DNA of 64,000 nt from NCBI RefSeq assembly GCF_900110435.1, contig NZ_FODT01000004.1, positions 372,001 through 436,000 on the forward strand, read 5' to 3'. Positions 8,505-17,333 of this stretch are shown piece after piece. The position numbers were made by a program, and so were the translations under genes. Origin of the DNA: Rhodopseudomonas pseudopalustris. GTDB taxonomy: Bacteria > Pseudomonadota > Alphaproteobacteria > Rhizobiales > Xanthobacteraceae. How positions within the stretch are numbered: position 1 is the first letter of the stretch; each line of letters begins with the position of its first letter. Below the pieces are notes generated by a model, which ran no database searches, was not told the origin of the DNA, and saw only the letters and a list, made by a program, of their open reading frames with translations.

Positions 8505-8543
8505 TCCGACGCCGGTCGTTGGAGAGTAGCGTCTTGGACGCGA

Positions 8544-10619
8544 TCAGTAGCGCGCGTCCTTCGGCTTTGGATCCTTCGGCCAGTCCTTGACCTTGCCGGC
8601 GAAGTCCGGCCGCTCCATGTGGGTGAAATACTCCGCGACGTCGATCGCCTCCTGATCGGTCAGGCCGCCTTGCCCGAGCGGAAACTTCTCGTGCGTGCCG
8701 ATCGGCATGTTGCGCTTGACGAAGGCCGCGGCGGTGAAGGTGCGGGCCATGCCGGCCCCGATGTTGAACGAACGCTCGCCCCACAGCGGTGGATAGACCA
8801 GGCGTCCCGCGGCGTCCTTCAGGCCTTCGCCGTTCTGGCCGTGGCAGACAGCGCATTGCGCCGCGTAGATCGTCTTGCCGTTCTCGGGATTGGGCTTCAG
8901 GCTGGTGTCGACCTTGCCGACGCCGCGTCCCGCCACCTTGTCTTCCGGCTTGGTCGCGCCCTTCATCCAGTCGAAATAGGCCACCATCGCCTTCATATCG
9001 GCGCCGTCGACCGGCAGCGGCTTGCCGTTCATCGAGCGCAGGAAGCAACCGTTGATGCGGTCCTCCAGCGTGATCTCGCGACCGGCGCGCGGCGCGTAGC
9101 TGGGAAAGAACGCCGAGACGCCGACATAGGGGCTGCCGTCCGCAACAGTTCCGGCGTTGAGGTGGCACGAGGCGCAGTTGAGATCGTCGCCGACATGGTT
9201 CGGCAGCAGCGCGCGCGTCTCCGCGTTGAGCCGCATGCCACGAACCAGTTGGGCGGCGTTCGGCTGCGACAACAGATCGGCGATGCGCGGAGTCTCGAAC
9301 AGCGACTTGTCGATCTTCGGATCAAGCTCGGCGCGCGCTGCCGCCACCTGGGCGGTGCTGACCGGCCCGGCGCCTTCGCCCCAGCTCTCGCGCACGAAGG
9401 ACAGGATTTCGGCGATCTCGCGATCGGCGAGGCGGGCGAAGGCCGGCATCGTCCAGACCCGCGGGTGGGTGGTGGTCGCGGTGGTCTTCCAGCCGGTCAG
9501 CGCGATATGGACCAGCGTCGCCGGGTCTTTCGCGGTGACCGTCGGATTGCCCGCGAGCGGCGGGAATACGCCTCTCACACCTGCGCCGTCGGGGCGGTGG
9601 CAGTCGGTGCAGAATTGTGCGTAGCCGAGGCCGCCGCGGCTGGTGAAGGTGTTCGCAGGCGCTTCGGTCGAGACGATCCGCGGCTCGGCCTTGGGACGGT
9701 CGGAGGGCAGCGCCTTGAGATAGGTTGCGATCGCCGTCAGATCGTCATCGGCGAGGTGCTGCGTCGAATGCAGGATGACTTCGGTCATGCTGCCGGAAGC
9801 GGTGGCGAAGCGGTTCTGTCCGGTCTTCAGCAGCTCGACGGTGTCCTTGACGGTCCATAGATCGCGCAACTCTACGGCATTCCAGTTCTCGACCTTCGCG
9901 CCGGCAAGATAGAAGCGCCCGTCCGGACCGGCGTCGCTCATCGCTTTCTCCTGGAAAGCGATGCCGCGCGGCGTGTGACAAGCGCCGCAATGGCCGAGAC
10001 CCTGGACCAGATAGGCGCCGCGGTTCCACACGGCGTCCTTCGCCGGATCGGGTTTGAACGGCGTCGCGTCAAGAAAGGCGACATTCCAGGCGGCGAGGCC
10101 GACGCGCATGTTGAATGGAAACCGCATCTCGGCTGCGCGATTGGCTTTCTCGACCGGCGCGACGCCCTTGATGAGATAGGCCCAGAGCGCCTTCATGTCC
10201 TCGTCCGTCATCTTCGCGTAGGACGGGTAGGGCATCGCCGGATACAGGTTGTGACCGTCGGCGGCCACGCCTTTGCGCATCGCGCGGTCGAACGCGCCGA
10301 ACGACCATTGCCCGATCCCGGTTTTCGAATCCGGCGTCACATTGGTCGACCACACCGTGCCGAACGGTGTCTCCAGCGCCCGGCCGCCAGCCATGACAGG
10401 ACCGCCTTCGGTGGTGTGGCAGGCGACGCAATCGCCCAGTCGCGCGACGTACTCGCCACGCGCCACCAGTGCGGGATCGACAGTGGCGCCGAAACCCGGA
10501 TCGTTGCGTTCGATCGGCGGGGGCTGCATGACCCAGGCGATCGCGCCGCCGATCGCAACGATGGCGACCGCAGCGACGATTCCGAAGCGTTTGACGAGCT
10601 GGCTTTTGTTCGCAGTCAT
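8544..10619 (-). CDS. Five-haem cytochrome c: ADH-type triheme half fused to a TsdA-like diheme half
   Basis: From the ATG at 10619 the protein has 691 residues and a membrane anchor at once (about 12-31). It has five CXXCH sites: 64-68, 211-215, 337-341, 482-486 and 589-593. Residues 45-420 resemble the three-haem cytochrome subunit of periplasmic alcohol/gluconate dehydrogenases. Residues 430-691 resemble the diheme thiosulfate dehydrogenase TsdA: RINGCFLRSMNG puts Cys525 39 residues after His486, where TsdA uses a Cys as the axial ligand of haem 1, and KRNMP (635-639) supplies Lys/Met near haem 5. So the C-terminal half may be a thiosulfate dehydrogenase/tetrathionate reductase with a built-in electron-transfer arm. 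An in-frame start at 10700 would add 27 residues before the anchor. It converges with the FAD dehydrogenase gene; no dehydrogenase catalytic partner lies next to it. Confidence 0.85.
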   Translation of the reverse strand: MTANKSQLVKRFGIVAAVAIVAIGGAIAWVMQPPPIERNDPGFGATVDPALVARGEYVARLGDCVACHTTEGGPVMAGGRALETPFGTVWSTNVTPDSKTGIGQWSFGAFDRAMRKGVAADGHNLYPAMPYPSYAKMTDEDMKALWAYLIKGVAPVEKANRAAEMRFPFNMRVGLAAWNVAFLDATPFKPDPAKDAVWNRGAYLVQGLGHCGACHTPRGIAFQEKAMSDAGPDGRFYLAGAKVENWNAVELRDLWTVKDTVELLKTGQNRFATASGSMTEVILHSTQHLADDDLTAIATYLKALPSDRPKAEPRIVSTEAPANTFTSRGGLGYAQFCTDCHRPDGAGVRGVFPPLAGNPTVTAKDPATLVHIALTGWKTTATTTHPRVWTMPAFARLADREIAEILSFVRESWGEGAGPVSTAQVAAARAELDPKIDKSLFETPRIADLLSQPNAAQLVRGMRLNAETRALLPNHVGDDLNCASCHLNAGTVADGSPYVGVSAFFPSYAPRAGREITLEDRINGCFLRSMNGKPLPVDGADMKAMVAYFDWMKGATKPEDKVAGRGVGKVDTSLKPNPENGKTIYAAQCAVCHGQNGEGLKDAAGRLVYPPLWGERSFNIGAGMARTFTAAAFVKRNMPIGTHEKFPLGQGGLTDQEAIDVAEYFTHMERPDFAGKVKDWPKDPKPKDARY

Positions 10620-10862
10620 GAGTTTTTGGATTCCGGTCGTTTCTTTTTTGGCGGGGAGGTCAGGCGGGGCAGAGGGGAGCACCTCGGCACGATCCCCCAT
10701 GGCAAACTCTCAATCTCACATCATCGATTTGCTGATTTGAGCCAGCGCAAGCGAAGCGCACTCGGCAGAGGTCCGAGTTGCCGCGATGCCATTGAGAAGC
10801 CGCCGTGACGTCACGAGCGACCGTCACAGACAGCATCAGCGAACGCAGATGGGTTGATTGAC

Positions 10863-10968
10863 GATAGCGTTTTCGAGCGAACTGGATGCCGGTTCGCGTC
10901 AAGAAAACGCGTCAGAACATCAAGTTAGAGCTTCGGTTTTGATTCAATCAGAACCGAAAAAGCTCTAA
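10863..10968. repeat. Dispersed Rhizobiales repeat with long terminal hairpin
   Basis: The stretch contains GTTTTCGAGCGAACTGGATG, then a GAAAACGCG segment, then a near-perfect inverted repeat at 10925-10968 (TTAGAGCTTCGGTTTTGATT against AATCAGAACCGAAAAAGCTCTAA). I know this type of element as widespread in Bradyrhizobiaceae intergenic regions. The hairpin overlaps the LOG gene stop codon, so it could also end that transcript, but it lacks a U-run. A worn second copy lies near 56078-56168. Confidence 0.65.
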
Positions 10969-11564
10969 AGGCGCCGCGCGATTTCCGGCGGCATCGTCCT
11001 GGCACGTTCAGGCGCCGCCGCGGCGCGCAGCTTCGGCAAGATTTCGCTGACGGAATTGGCGGTGAGGACCTTGACCGAGAGCGACGCGCGGATGAAAGCG
11101 GTCTCGGTCATATGCGTCAGCAGCCCGAGCAACGGGTCCCAGAAGCCGTCGATATTGGCGATCAGGATCGGCTTGGTGTGGCGGCCGAGTTGCTGCCAAG
11201 TCATCTGCTCGACAAGTTCCTCGAGCGTGCCGATACCGCCAGGCAACGCCACGAAAGCGTCCGAGCGTTCGAACATCAGCCGCTTGCGCTCGTGCATGTC
11301 GTCGGTGACGATCAATTCCTGGACTCGGTCGAGTGCAATCTCCTTGGTGCGGAGAAAGCCCGGGATGATCCCGGTGACCGTGCCGCCGTGGTCCAGCACC
11401 GCATTGGCAACCGCGCCCATCAGCCCGATCGCGCCGCCGCCATAGACCAAGCTCACGCTGCTCTCGGCGAGGTCCTTGCCGAAGGCTTGGGCCGCCTCGA
11501 TGAAATGAGGATTGGTGCCGGGGCCGGAGCCGCAATAGACGCAGACTGTTTTGATTTCGCTCAT
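10965..11564 (-). CDS. LOG family phosphoribohydrolase (TIGR00730)
   Basis: The protein is 199 residues from ATG 11564 and has the Rossmann-like fold of the LOG/lysine decarboxylase-like family. It begins VCVYCGSGPG, has VYGGGAIGLMG, and carries the catalytic PGGIGTLEELVE motif (PGGxGTxxE). Characterised members hydrolyse cytokinin or other nucleoside 5'-monophosphates to free base and ribose phosphate; older annotation as lysine decarboxylase is wrong. A longer reading from 11684 is open, but its first 40 residues are Arg-rich and do not match the family, so ATG 11564 is preferred. The gene stands alone and its stop lies inside a repeat hairpin. The cellular substrate is not known. Confidence 0.88.
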   Translation of the reverse strand: MSEIKTVCVYCGSGPGTNPHFIEAAQAFGKDLAESSVSLVYGGGAIGLMGAVANAVLDHGGTVTGIIPGFLRTKEIALDRVQELIVTDDMHERKRLMFERSDAFVALPGGIGTLEELVEQMTWQQLGRHTKPILIANIDGFWDPLLGLLTHMTETAFIRASLSVKVLTANSVSEILPKLRAAAAPERARTMPPEIARRL

Positions 11565-11758
11565 GCTCGCGATGTGGCACCGCAGGATCACAGCGTCAAG
11601 ACGGTCGTTGAGGTTTGCGCGGCGCAACAGCCTGTTATGACGGAAAGAATCGTCATCTCGGGGTGCACGGCGGGGGCGAAACACTATATGAAGGCGGACC
11701 CGACGGGATTATCCCTCCGCGGCCGCGTTCCGGCCGTGGGCTGCTTCAGGCATGATTA

Positions 11759-13714
11759 ATGGCTCACCCACATTCGCACTCGCAGAGCGGCCCCGCGGCC
11801 GCGATTCCTGAGGACGCTGTCGCGCAGAAGGCGACCTTGGGCGGCACGCTGGTGCACCTGTGGCCGTATATCTGGCCGGGCGACCGGGTCGACCTGAAGA
11901 TGCGGGTGTTGTGGTCGGTGGTGCTGCTGCTCGTCGCCAAGGCGGCGACGCTGATTGTTCCGTTCACGTTCAAATGGGCGATCGACGCGCTCACCGGCGC
12001 CGACACCGCGCCGATCGAGCCTTCGAACTGGATGCTGTGGCTGTTCGCTTCGCCGCTTCTCCTGACGTTGAGCTACGGTCTGGTGCGGGTGCTGATGGCG
12101 TTGCTGACGCAATGGCGCGACGGCCTGTTCGCCCAGGTCGCGATGCATGCGGTACGCAAGCTCGCCTATCGCACTTTCGTGCACATGCATGAATTGTCGC
12201 TGCGGTTTCACCTCGAGCGCAAGACCGGCGGCCTGACGCGGGTGCTGGAGCGCGGCCGTCTCGGCATCGAAGTGATCGTCCGCATGGTGATCCTGCAACT
12301 GGTGCCGACGATCGTCGAGCTGACGCTGGTGATGGGCGTGCTGCTGTGGCAGTTCGACTGGCGGTACGTCGCGGTGATCATGGTCACCGTCGTGGTCTAC
12401 ATGTTCTATACCTACAAGGCGACCGAGTGGCGGATCGCGATCCGGCGACGGATGAACGATTCCGACAGCGACGCCAACCAGAAAGCGATCGACTCGCTTT
12501 TGAACTACGAGACCGTGAAGTATTTCGGCGCCGAGGAGCGCGAGGCGCGGCGTTACGACAAGTCGATGGAGCGCTACGAGGACGCCAGCGTCAGCACCTA
12601 TACGTCGCTCGCGGTGCTCAATGCGGGGCAGGCGGTGATCTTCACCTGCGGTCTGACGGCGACGATGCTGATGTGCGCCGTCGGCATCCGCAACGGCACC
12701 AACACCGTCGGCGATTTCGTGATGATCAACGCGATGATGATCCAGTTCTATCAGCCGTTGAACTTCATGGGCATGGTGTATCGCGAGATCAAGCAGGCGA
12801 TCATCGACATCGAGAAGATGTTCGCCGTGCTGTCGCGCAATCCCGAAGTCCAGGACAAGGCCGACGCAAAGCCGCTGGTGGTCACCGACGGCGTGGTGAA
12901 GTTCGAGGATGTACGCTTCGCCTATGACCCGTCCCGCCCGATCCTCAAGGGCCTCAGCTTCGAGGTTCCTGCCGGCAAGACGGTTGCGATCGTCGGGCCT
13001 TCCGGCGCCGGCAAGTCGACGATTTCGCGGCTGCTGTTCCGCCTGTACGACGTCTCAGGCGGCCATATCCGGATCGATGGTCAGGATATTCGCGACGTCA
13101 CTCAGACATCGCTGCGGGCGGCGATCGGCATGGTGCCTCAGGACACCGTGCTGTTCAACGACACCATCCGCTACAACATCCGCTACGGCCGCTGGAACGC
13201 CTCCGACGCTGAAGTCGAAGAGGCGGCGCAGACCGCGCAGATCGACGCCTTCATCAAGGCGTCGCCGAAGGGTTACGAAACCGAAGTCGGAGAGCGCGGC
13301 CTGAAGCTGTCGGGTGGCGAGAAGCAGCGCGTCGCGATCGCGCGAACCGTTCTCAAGTCGCCGCCGATCCTGGTTTTGGACGAAGCCACCTCGGCGCTCG
13401 ACAGTCATACCGAGCACGAGATCCAGGGCGCGCTGGAGCGTGTGTCACAGAACCGCACCTCGCTGGTGATCGCGCACCGGCTTTCGACAATCGTCGGCGC
13501 CGACGAGATCATCGTGCTCGATCAGGGCCGGATCTCGGAGCGCGGCACGCACGCCCAACTGCTTGAACATGGCGGCCTTTACGCGAGCATGTGGAATCGG
13601 CAGCGCGAGGCCGAAGAGGCCCGCGAGCGACTGGCGATGATTGGGGACCAGGATTCACCGGTTCGTTCCGCCATCATCGACGATGATCTGGCAACTTCCG
13701 CGGCGGCAGAGTAA
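11759..13714 (+). CDS. Atm1-type ABC exporter (fused membrane and ATPase domains)
   Basis: A 651-residue half-transporter: His-rich N-terminus (HPHSHS), six membrane helices (about 35-330) and a C-terminal ATPase. Walker A GPSGAGKST lies near residue 412, signature LSGGEKQR near 517, Walker B ILVLDEATSALD soon after, and the switch His in IAHRLST. The membrane domain with RRMNDSDSDANQKAIDSLLNYETVKYF matches the Atm1/HMT1 group, which in mitochondria and alphaproteobacteria moves glutathione-linked compounds connected to Fe-S or heavy metals. Substrate is inferred from the family. It acts as a homodimer in the inner membrane. psd and pssA follow in the same direction but with a 48-base gap, so co-transcription is possible. 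Confidence 0.88.
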   Translation: MAHPHSHSQSGPAAAIPEDAVAQKATLGGTLVHLWPYIWPGDRVDLKMRVLWSVVLLLVAKAATLIVPFTFKWAIDALTGADTAPIEPSNWMLWLFASPLLLTLSYGLVRVLMALLTQWRDGLFAQVAMHAVRKLAYRTFVHMHELSLRFHLERKTGGLTRVLERGRLGIEVIVRMVILQLVPTIVELTLVMGVLLWQFDWRYVAVIMVTVVVYMFYTYKATEWRIAIRRRMNDSDSDANQKAIDSLLNYETVKYFGAEEREARRYDKSMERYEDASVSTYTSLAVLNAGQAVIFTCGLTATMLMCAVGIRNGTNTVGDFVMINAMMIQFYQPLNFMGMVYREIKQAIIDIEKMFAVLSRNPEVQDKADAKPLVVTDGVVKFEDVRFAYDPSRPILKGLSFEVPAGKTVAIVGPSGAGKSTISRLLFRLYDVSGGHIRIDGQDIRDVTQTSLRAAIGMVPQDTVLFNDTIRYNIRYGRWNASDAEVEEAAQTAQIDAFIKASPKGYETEVGERGLKLSGGEKQRVAIARTVLKSPPILVLDEATSALDSHTEHEIQGALERVSQNRTSLVIAHRLSTIVGADEIIVLDQGRISERGTHAQLLEHGGLYASMWNRQREAEEARERLAMIGDQDSPVRSAIIDDDLATSAAAE

Positions 13715-13762
13715 TCGTGTTGCAGCATCCGGCTATCCGCTTTTGAAGTTAGGGGACTTCCC

Positions 13763-14461
13763 ATGTCCGTCGTCAAATCCATCCGCGCCCAGATCCCGCC
13801 GATTCATCGGGAAGGCTATCCGTTCATCGGCGCGTTCGCGCTTGCCACCCTGGTTCTGTTCCTGATTTGGGCCCCGCTCGGCTGGATCGGCACGGTGCTG
13901 ACGATCTGGTGCGCGCTGTTTTTCCGGGATCCTGTGCGCGTCACGCCGGTGCGTGAGGGCCTGGTGGTGGCTCCCGCTGACGGGCGCGTCTCGATGGTGG
14001 TGCAGATGATCCCGCCGCCGGCGCTCGGGCTCGGCGACAAGCCGCTGCCGCGCGTCTCGATTTTCATGAGCGTGTTCAATTGTCACGTCAATCGAAGCCC
14101 GGTCGCCGGCCGGGTCGAGCGGATCATCTATTCTCCGGGCAAGTTCATTAACGCCGAACTCGACAAGGCCAGCGAGGACAATGAGCGCAATTCAATGGTG
14201 ATTTCGACCCCCGCAGGGCAGATCGGCGTGGTCCAGATCGCCGGTCTGGTGGCGCGTCGGATCGTCTCGTTCGTGCGGGAAGGTCAAACGCTGGCGCCCG
14301 GCGAGCGGTTCGGCCTGATCCGGTTCGGCTCTCGGCTCGACGTTTACCTGCCGGAAGGCGCCAAGCCGTTAGTGTCCGAGGGGCAGACCGCGATCGCCGG
14401 AGAAACCGTGTTGGCGGACTTCAATCTCGGCGACGGCGGCCGGACCTACCGGGCCGATTGA
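13763..14461 (+). CDS. psd: Phosphatidylserine decarboxylase (short type)
   Basis: Psd converts phosphatidylserine to phosphatidylethanolamine at the inner membrane. The 232-residue protein is the short type found in alphaproteobacteria and Gram-positives. It starts with one or two membrane helices (about 24-55) and ends with the self-cleavage site: Gly189-Ser190 in RFGSRLD, where the Ser becomes the pyruvoyl group. [16 protein letters not shown] carries the conserved catalytic His. The gene is followed by pssA after about 70 bases that hold a GGCCGCC/GGCGGCC hairpin. Together they form the usual psd-pss pair making phosphatidylethanolamine. Confidence 0.95.
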   Translation: MSVVKSIRAQIPPIHREGYPFIGAFALATLVLFLIWAPLGWIGTVLTIWCALFFRDPVRVTPVREGLVVAPADGRVSMVVQMIPPPALGLGDKPLPRVSIFMSVFNCHVNRSPVAGRVERIIYSPGKFINAELDKASEDNERNSMVISTPAGQIGVVQIAGLVARRIVSFVREGQTLAPGERFGLIRFGSRLDVYLPEGAKPLVSEGQTAIAGETVLADFNLGDGGRTYRAD

Positions 14462-14484
14462 GATTTCTCGGGTATCGGCCCGAA

Positions 14485-14503
14485 GGCCGCCACGATGGCG
14501 GCC
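14485..14503. other. Hairpin between psd and pssA
   Basis: GGCCGCC and GGCGGCC make a perfect 7-base-pair stem with a 5-base loop. There is no U-run, so it is probably not an intrinsic terminator; it might stabilise the upstream message. Confidence 0.45.
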
Positions 14504-14530
14504 CAGGCTGAGGGTTGCTAGATCAGGGCG

Positions 14531-15406
14531 ATGCCAATGCAATTCGACCAGAAACCTCCCGAAATGCCGCGCCGCCGATTCGGTCCGATTCCGGTGCGAA
14601 TGCTGGTGCCGAATGTCATCACCCTGCTGGCGATCTGCGCCGGCTTGACGGCGATCCGGCTGTCGACGGAAGGCCGGATGGAGCTCGCGGTCGCGGCGAT
14701 CGTCTTCGCCGCGGTTTTGGACGGCATCGACGGCCGCGTCGCCCGGATGATCAAGGGCCAGTCGAAATTCGGAGCCGAACTCGACAGCCTCGCCGATTTC
14801 GTCAATTTCGGTGTGGCGCCGGGTCTGATTCTGTATTTCTGGCAGCTGAACGACCTCAACAATGTCGGATGGATCGCGGCGATGATCTTTGCGATCAGCG
14901 GCGGCCTGCGGCTGGCGCGCTTCAACGCCACGATGGACGACCCGAACAAGCCCGCATTCGCAGCAAATTTCTTCACCGGCGTTCCGGCCCCCGCGGGGGC
15001 CATCACGGTGCTGCTGCCGGTGTACATGGCGTTCCTCGGCGCGCCGACGCCGCCCGCGGTTCTGACCGCGATTTATACGTTGCTGATCGCCTTCCTGATG
15101 GTGTCGCGGCTGCCGGTGTTCTCCGGCAAGACCGTGAGGATGAGGGTGGCGCCCGAGATGGTGCTTCCGCTGTTCGTCTCGGTGGTGCTGTTTATCGCGT
15201 TGCTGATCGGCTATCCGTGGCACATCCTGTCGGCGTGCTCGGTGCTGTATCTGCTCAGCCTGCCGCTCGGCTGGCGATCCTATCGCGATCATCAGCGCAA
15301 TGCCGCCACGCAGGTGGCTCCTGTCGCTGCAGCCCCCGGCAACAATCCGACGCTGGTGGTCCCGGAACCGCCGCAGCAGGACGATCGGCCCACGCGGTTG
15401 AACTGA
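14531..15406 (+). CDS. pssA: CDP-diacylglycerol--serine O-phosphatidyltransferase
   Basis: PssA joins CDP-diacylglycerol and serine to form phosphatidylserine, the substrate of Psd encoded just upstream. The 291-residue membrane protein carries the CDP-alcohol phosphotransferase signature DGxxxRxAR...GxxxDxxxD: Asp64-Gly-Ile-Asp-Gly-Arg, Ala-Arg at 71-72, and Gly-Ala-Glu-Leu-Asp85-Ser-Leu-Ala-Asp89. About seven to eight hydrophobic helices follow. The C-terminal tail (about 255-291) is Pro/Gln/Ala-rich and probably disordered. The size and membrane layout fit the alphaproteobacterial type II enzyme rather than the soluble Escherichia coli type. Confidence 0.93.
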   Translation: MPMQFDQKPPEMPRRRFGPIPVRMLVPNVITLLAICAGLTAIRLSTEGRMELAVAAIVFAAVLDGIDGRVARMIKGQSKFGAELDSLADFVNFGVAPGLILYFWQLNDLNNVGWIAAMIFAISGGLRLARFNATMDDPNKPAFAANFFTGVPAPAGAITVLLPVYMAFLGAPTPPAVLTAIYTLLIAFLMVSRLPVFSGKTVRMRVAPEMVLPLFVSVVLFIALLIGYPWHILSACSVLYLLSLPLGWRSYRDHQRNAATQVAPVAAAPGNNPTLVVPEPPQQDDRPTRLN

Positions 15407-15559
15407 ACATTTCTGCGTGTCAGCTAACGCAGGTCTGCAGGCGGTTTGAACGTGTGCCCTTGGGGCGCTCCATGAAATTCGCTATAGGCGGGTGCGTTAG
15501 CTCGGTCTGAACGGCCTCCGCGATGAGACGGCCGGGTCCGGGGACGCTGGAGGAAACCC

Positions 15560-16279
15560 GTGTCTCAGCCCAAAACCGAAGCGCTGCCTGCAGCCGTTCT
15601 GGAAGCTCTGGCGCGCTATGACACCCCGACCATCTGCAATGCGATGGAGATCGTCGCGCCCGAGCGCCGCGCCATCGGCTTCACCACCCGCCCGCTGATT
15701 TGTCCGTTTCCGCAACTGCCGCCGATCGTCGGTTACGCCCGCACGGCGACCATCCGCGCAACGGTCGCCTCCGACCTGCCGGCGGCCGAGCAACAGGCGA
15801 GGCGCATGGCGTATTACGAATATGTCGGCTCCGGCCACGGCCCGCGCATCAGCGTGATCCAGGACATCGACGGACCCGACGCCGGCTTCGGCGCGTTCTG
15901 GGGCGAGGTCAACAGTGCGGTCCATAAGGCGCTCGGCTGCGTTGGCGTGGTGACCGACGGTTCGATCCGCGACGTCCCGCAATGGGCGCCTGGATTCCAG
16001 GCGCTTGCCGGCTCGCTCGGACCGTCGCACGCCCACGTCCACGTCACCGGCTTTGCCGCCGAGATCCGTGTCGCCGGCATGACGGTGCGGGACGGCGACC
16101 TGATCCACGCCGACAGCCACGGAGCGATCGTGATCCCGCATCACCTCGCGGAGGAGTTGCCGGCAGCGGCCGAACTATGCGGGCGGCGGGAAGTGCCGAT
16201 CCTGGAGATCGCGCGCGATCCGTCTTTTTCGTTGCAGCGGTTGCGCGAGGCGATGATCCGGTCCGGGGAGATTCACTAA
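15560..16279 (+). CDS. RraA-like family protein (possible aldolase)
   Basis: A 239-residue RraA/MenG-like fold protein. YDTPTICNAMEIV at the start, ARTATIRATV, GGLGA-type segment GAFWGEVNSAVHKALGCVGVVTDGSIRD (metal/substrate site with Asp and Arg) and ADSHGAIVIP near residue 190 are typical. Relatives include 4-hydroxy-4-methyl-2-oxoglutarate/oxaloacetate aldolases that use a divalent metal, and the RNase E regulator RraA. The old label dimethylmenaquinone methyltransferase is a misannotation. The gene stands alone between pssA and the motor genes, so context does not reveal the substrate. Confidence 0.8.
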   Translation: MSQPKTEALPAAVLEALARYDTPTICNAMEIVAPERRAIGFTTRPLICPFPQLPPIVGYARTATIRATVASDLPAAEQQARRMAYYEYVGSGHGPRISVIQDIDGPDAGFGAFWGEVNSAVHKALGCVGVVTDGSIRDVPQWAPGFQALAGSLGPSHAHVHVTGFAAEIRVAGMTVRDGDLIHADSHGAIVIPHHLAEELPAAAELCGRREVPILEIARDPSFSLQRLREAMIRSGEIH

Positions 16280-16529
16280 GTATAAGTACCTGGTCGCCCC
16301 CAAATAGTTATCAAAAAGTTGACGCGCCACACCGCGCTTCGCTGCCGAGCGCCTATCTCCCTGTCGGTTCTAATTCAGGGAGCGGTTAGCACGGCTTTTC
16401 CCTCGCACCGGCCGTTTAACCTTTACGCGTCTTTAATGGCGGCTGCTTACGGTCAATCCGCGCAGCGCAGAATGAGTTGCGCCGCCGCCAGCGCGGGCTG
16501 GCGCGCGTGTGCGCGTGTCGGAGTACAAG

Positions 16530-17303
16530 ATGGATATCGCCACACTTATCGGCCTGGTCGCGGGCGTTATCGTCGTGTCGACGCTCATTCTGATGGGCGG
16601 CAATTTCGGGATGTTCTATGACATCCACGCGGTGATTATTATTTTCGGTGGCTCGTTCGCGGCGACCCTGATCCGCTTTCCGTTGTCGGCGATGTTGCAC
16701 GGCCTGCCGCTCGGCGCAAAGTTCGCCTTCACCATGAGCAGTCTTTCGGCGCGCGACCTGGTCGACGAACTGGCTCGGATTGCGGAGATCGCCCGCAAAT
16801 CTGGTCCGGTCGGCCTCGAGAAAGTGGAGACCGACGAGCCGTTCCTGGCCAAGGGCATCCGCTACGTCGCCGATGGCTACGACCTCGAATTCATCCGCGA
16901 CAATCTCGAACGCGATCGCGACAATTTCCTGCTGCACCTCAACGAAGGCTCGAAGATCTATCGCGCGATCGGCGACTGCGCGCCGGCGTTCGGCATGATC
17001 GGTACGCTGCTCGGCATGGTGCAAATGTTCTCAAACATGTCGGACCCCTCGAAGCTCGGCCCGTTCATGGCGGTTGCGCTGCTGGCGACGCTGTACGGCG
17101 CCGTCGTGGCCAACCTGATCTGTCTGCCGATCGCCGACAAGCTTCACGGCAAGCTGGTCGATGAGGAAACCAACCGCACGTTGATCATCGACGGGATCCT
17201 GATGATCCGCGACTCGAAGAGTCCGACGCTGGTCAGGGAAATGCTGCTCGCCTATCTGCCCGAGAAGCATCGCCACGAAGAGGGCGAAAGCGTTCCGGCT
17301 TAG
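16530..17303 (+). CDS. motA: MotA/PomA-type motor or proton-channel protein
   Basis: From ATG 16530 (GGAG 7 bases upstream) the protein has 257 residues, the short PomA/MotA type. Hydrophobic helices lie at about 3-25, 28-46, 150-175 and 185-205; between the second and third is the large cytoplasmic loop with many Arg/Glu, as needed for rotor contact. AFGMIGTLLGMVQMF and LLATLYGAVVANLICLPIADKL match the conserved pore helices. With the MotB-like gene 30 bases downstream it should form a torque-generating or energy-transducing ion channel in the inner membrane. No other flagellar genes are in the window, so whether this is the main flagellar stator or a second one cannot be judged here. Confidence 0.85.
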   Translation: MDIATLIGLVAGVIVVSTLILMGGNFGMFYDIHAVIIIFGGSFAATLIRFPLSAMLHGLPLGAKFAFTMSSLSARDLVDELARIAEIARKSGPVGLEKVETDEPFLAKGIRYVADGYDLEFIRDNLERDRDNFLLHLNEGSKIYRAIGDCAPAFGMIGTLLGMVQMFSNMSDPSKLGPFMAVALLATLYGAVVANLICLPIADKLHGKLVDEETNRTLIIDGILMIRDSKSPTLVREMLLAYLPEKHRHEEGESVPA

Positions 17304-17333
17304 TCGGGGCGAGGGTAGCCCGGAAAGCGAGCC

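Noticed and set aside
8492-8517. CCGGCG/CGCCGG stem between FAD dehydrogenase and cytochrome genes
   Set aside because: Short GC stem without T-run in GC-rich DNA; could be chance.
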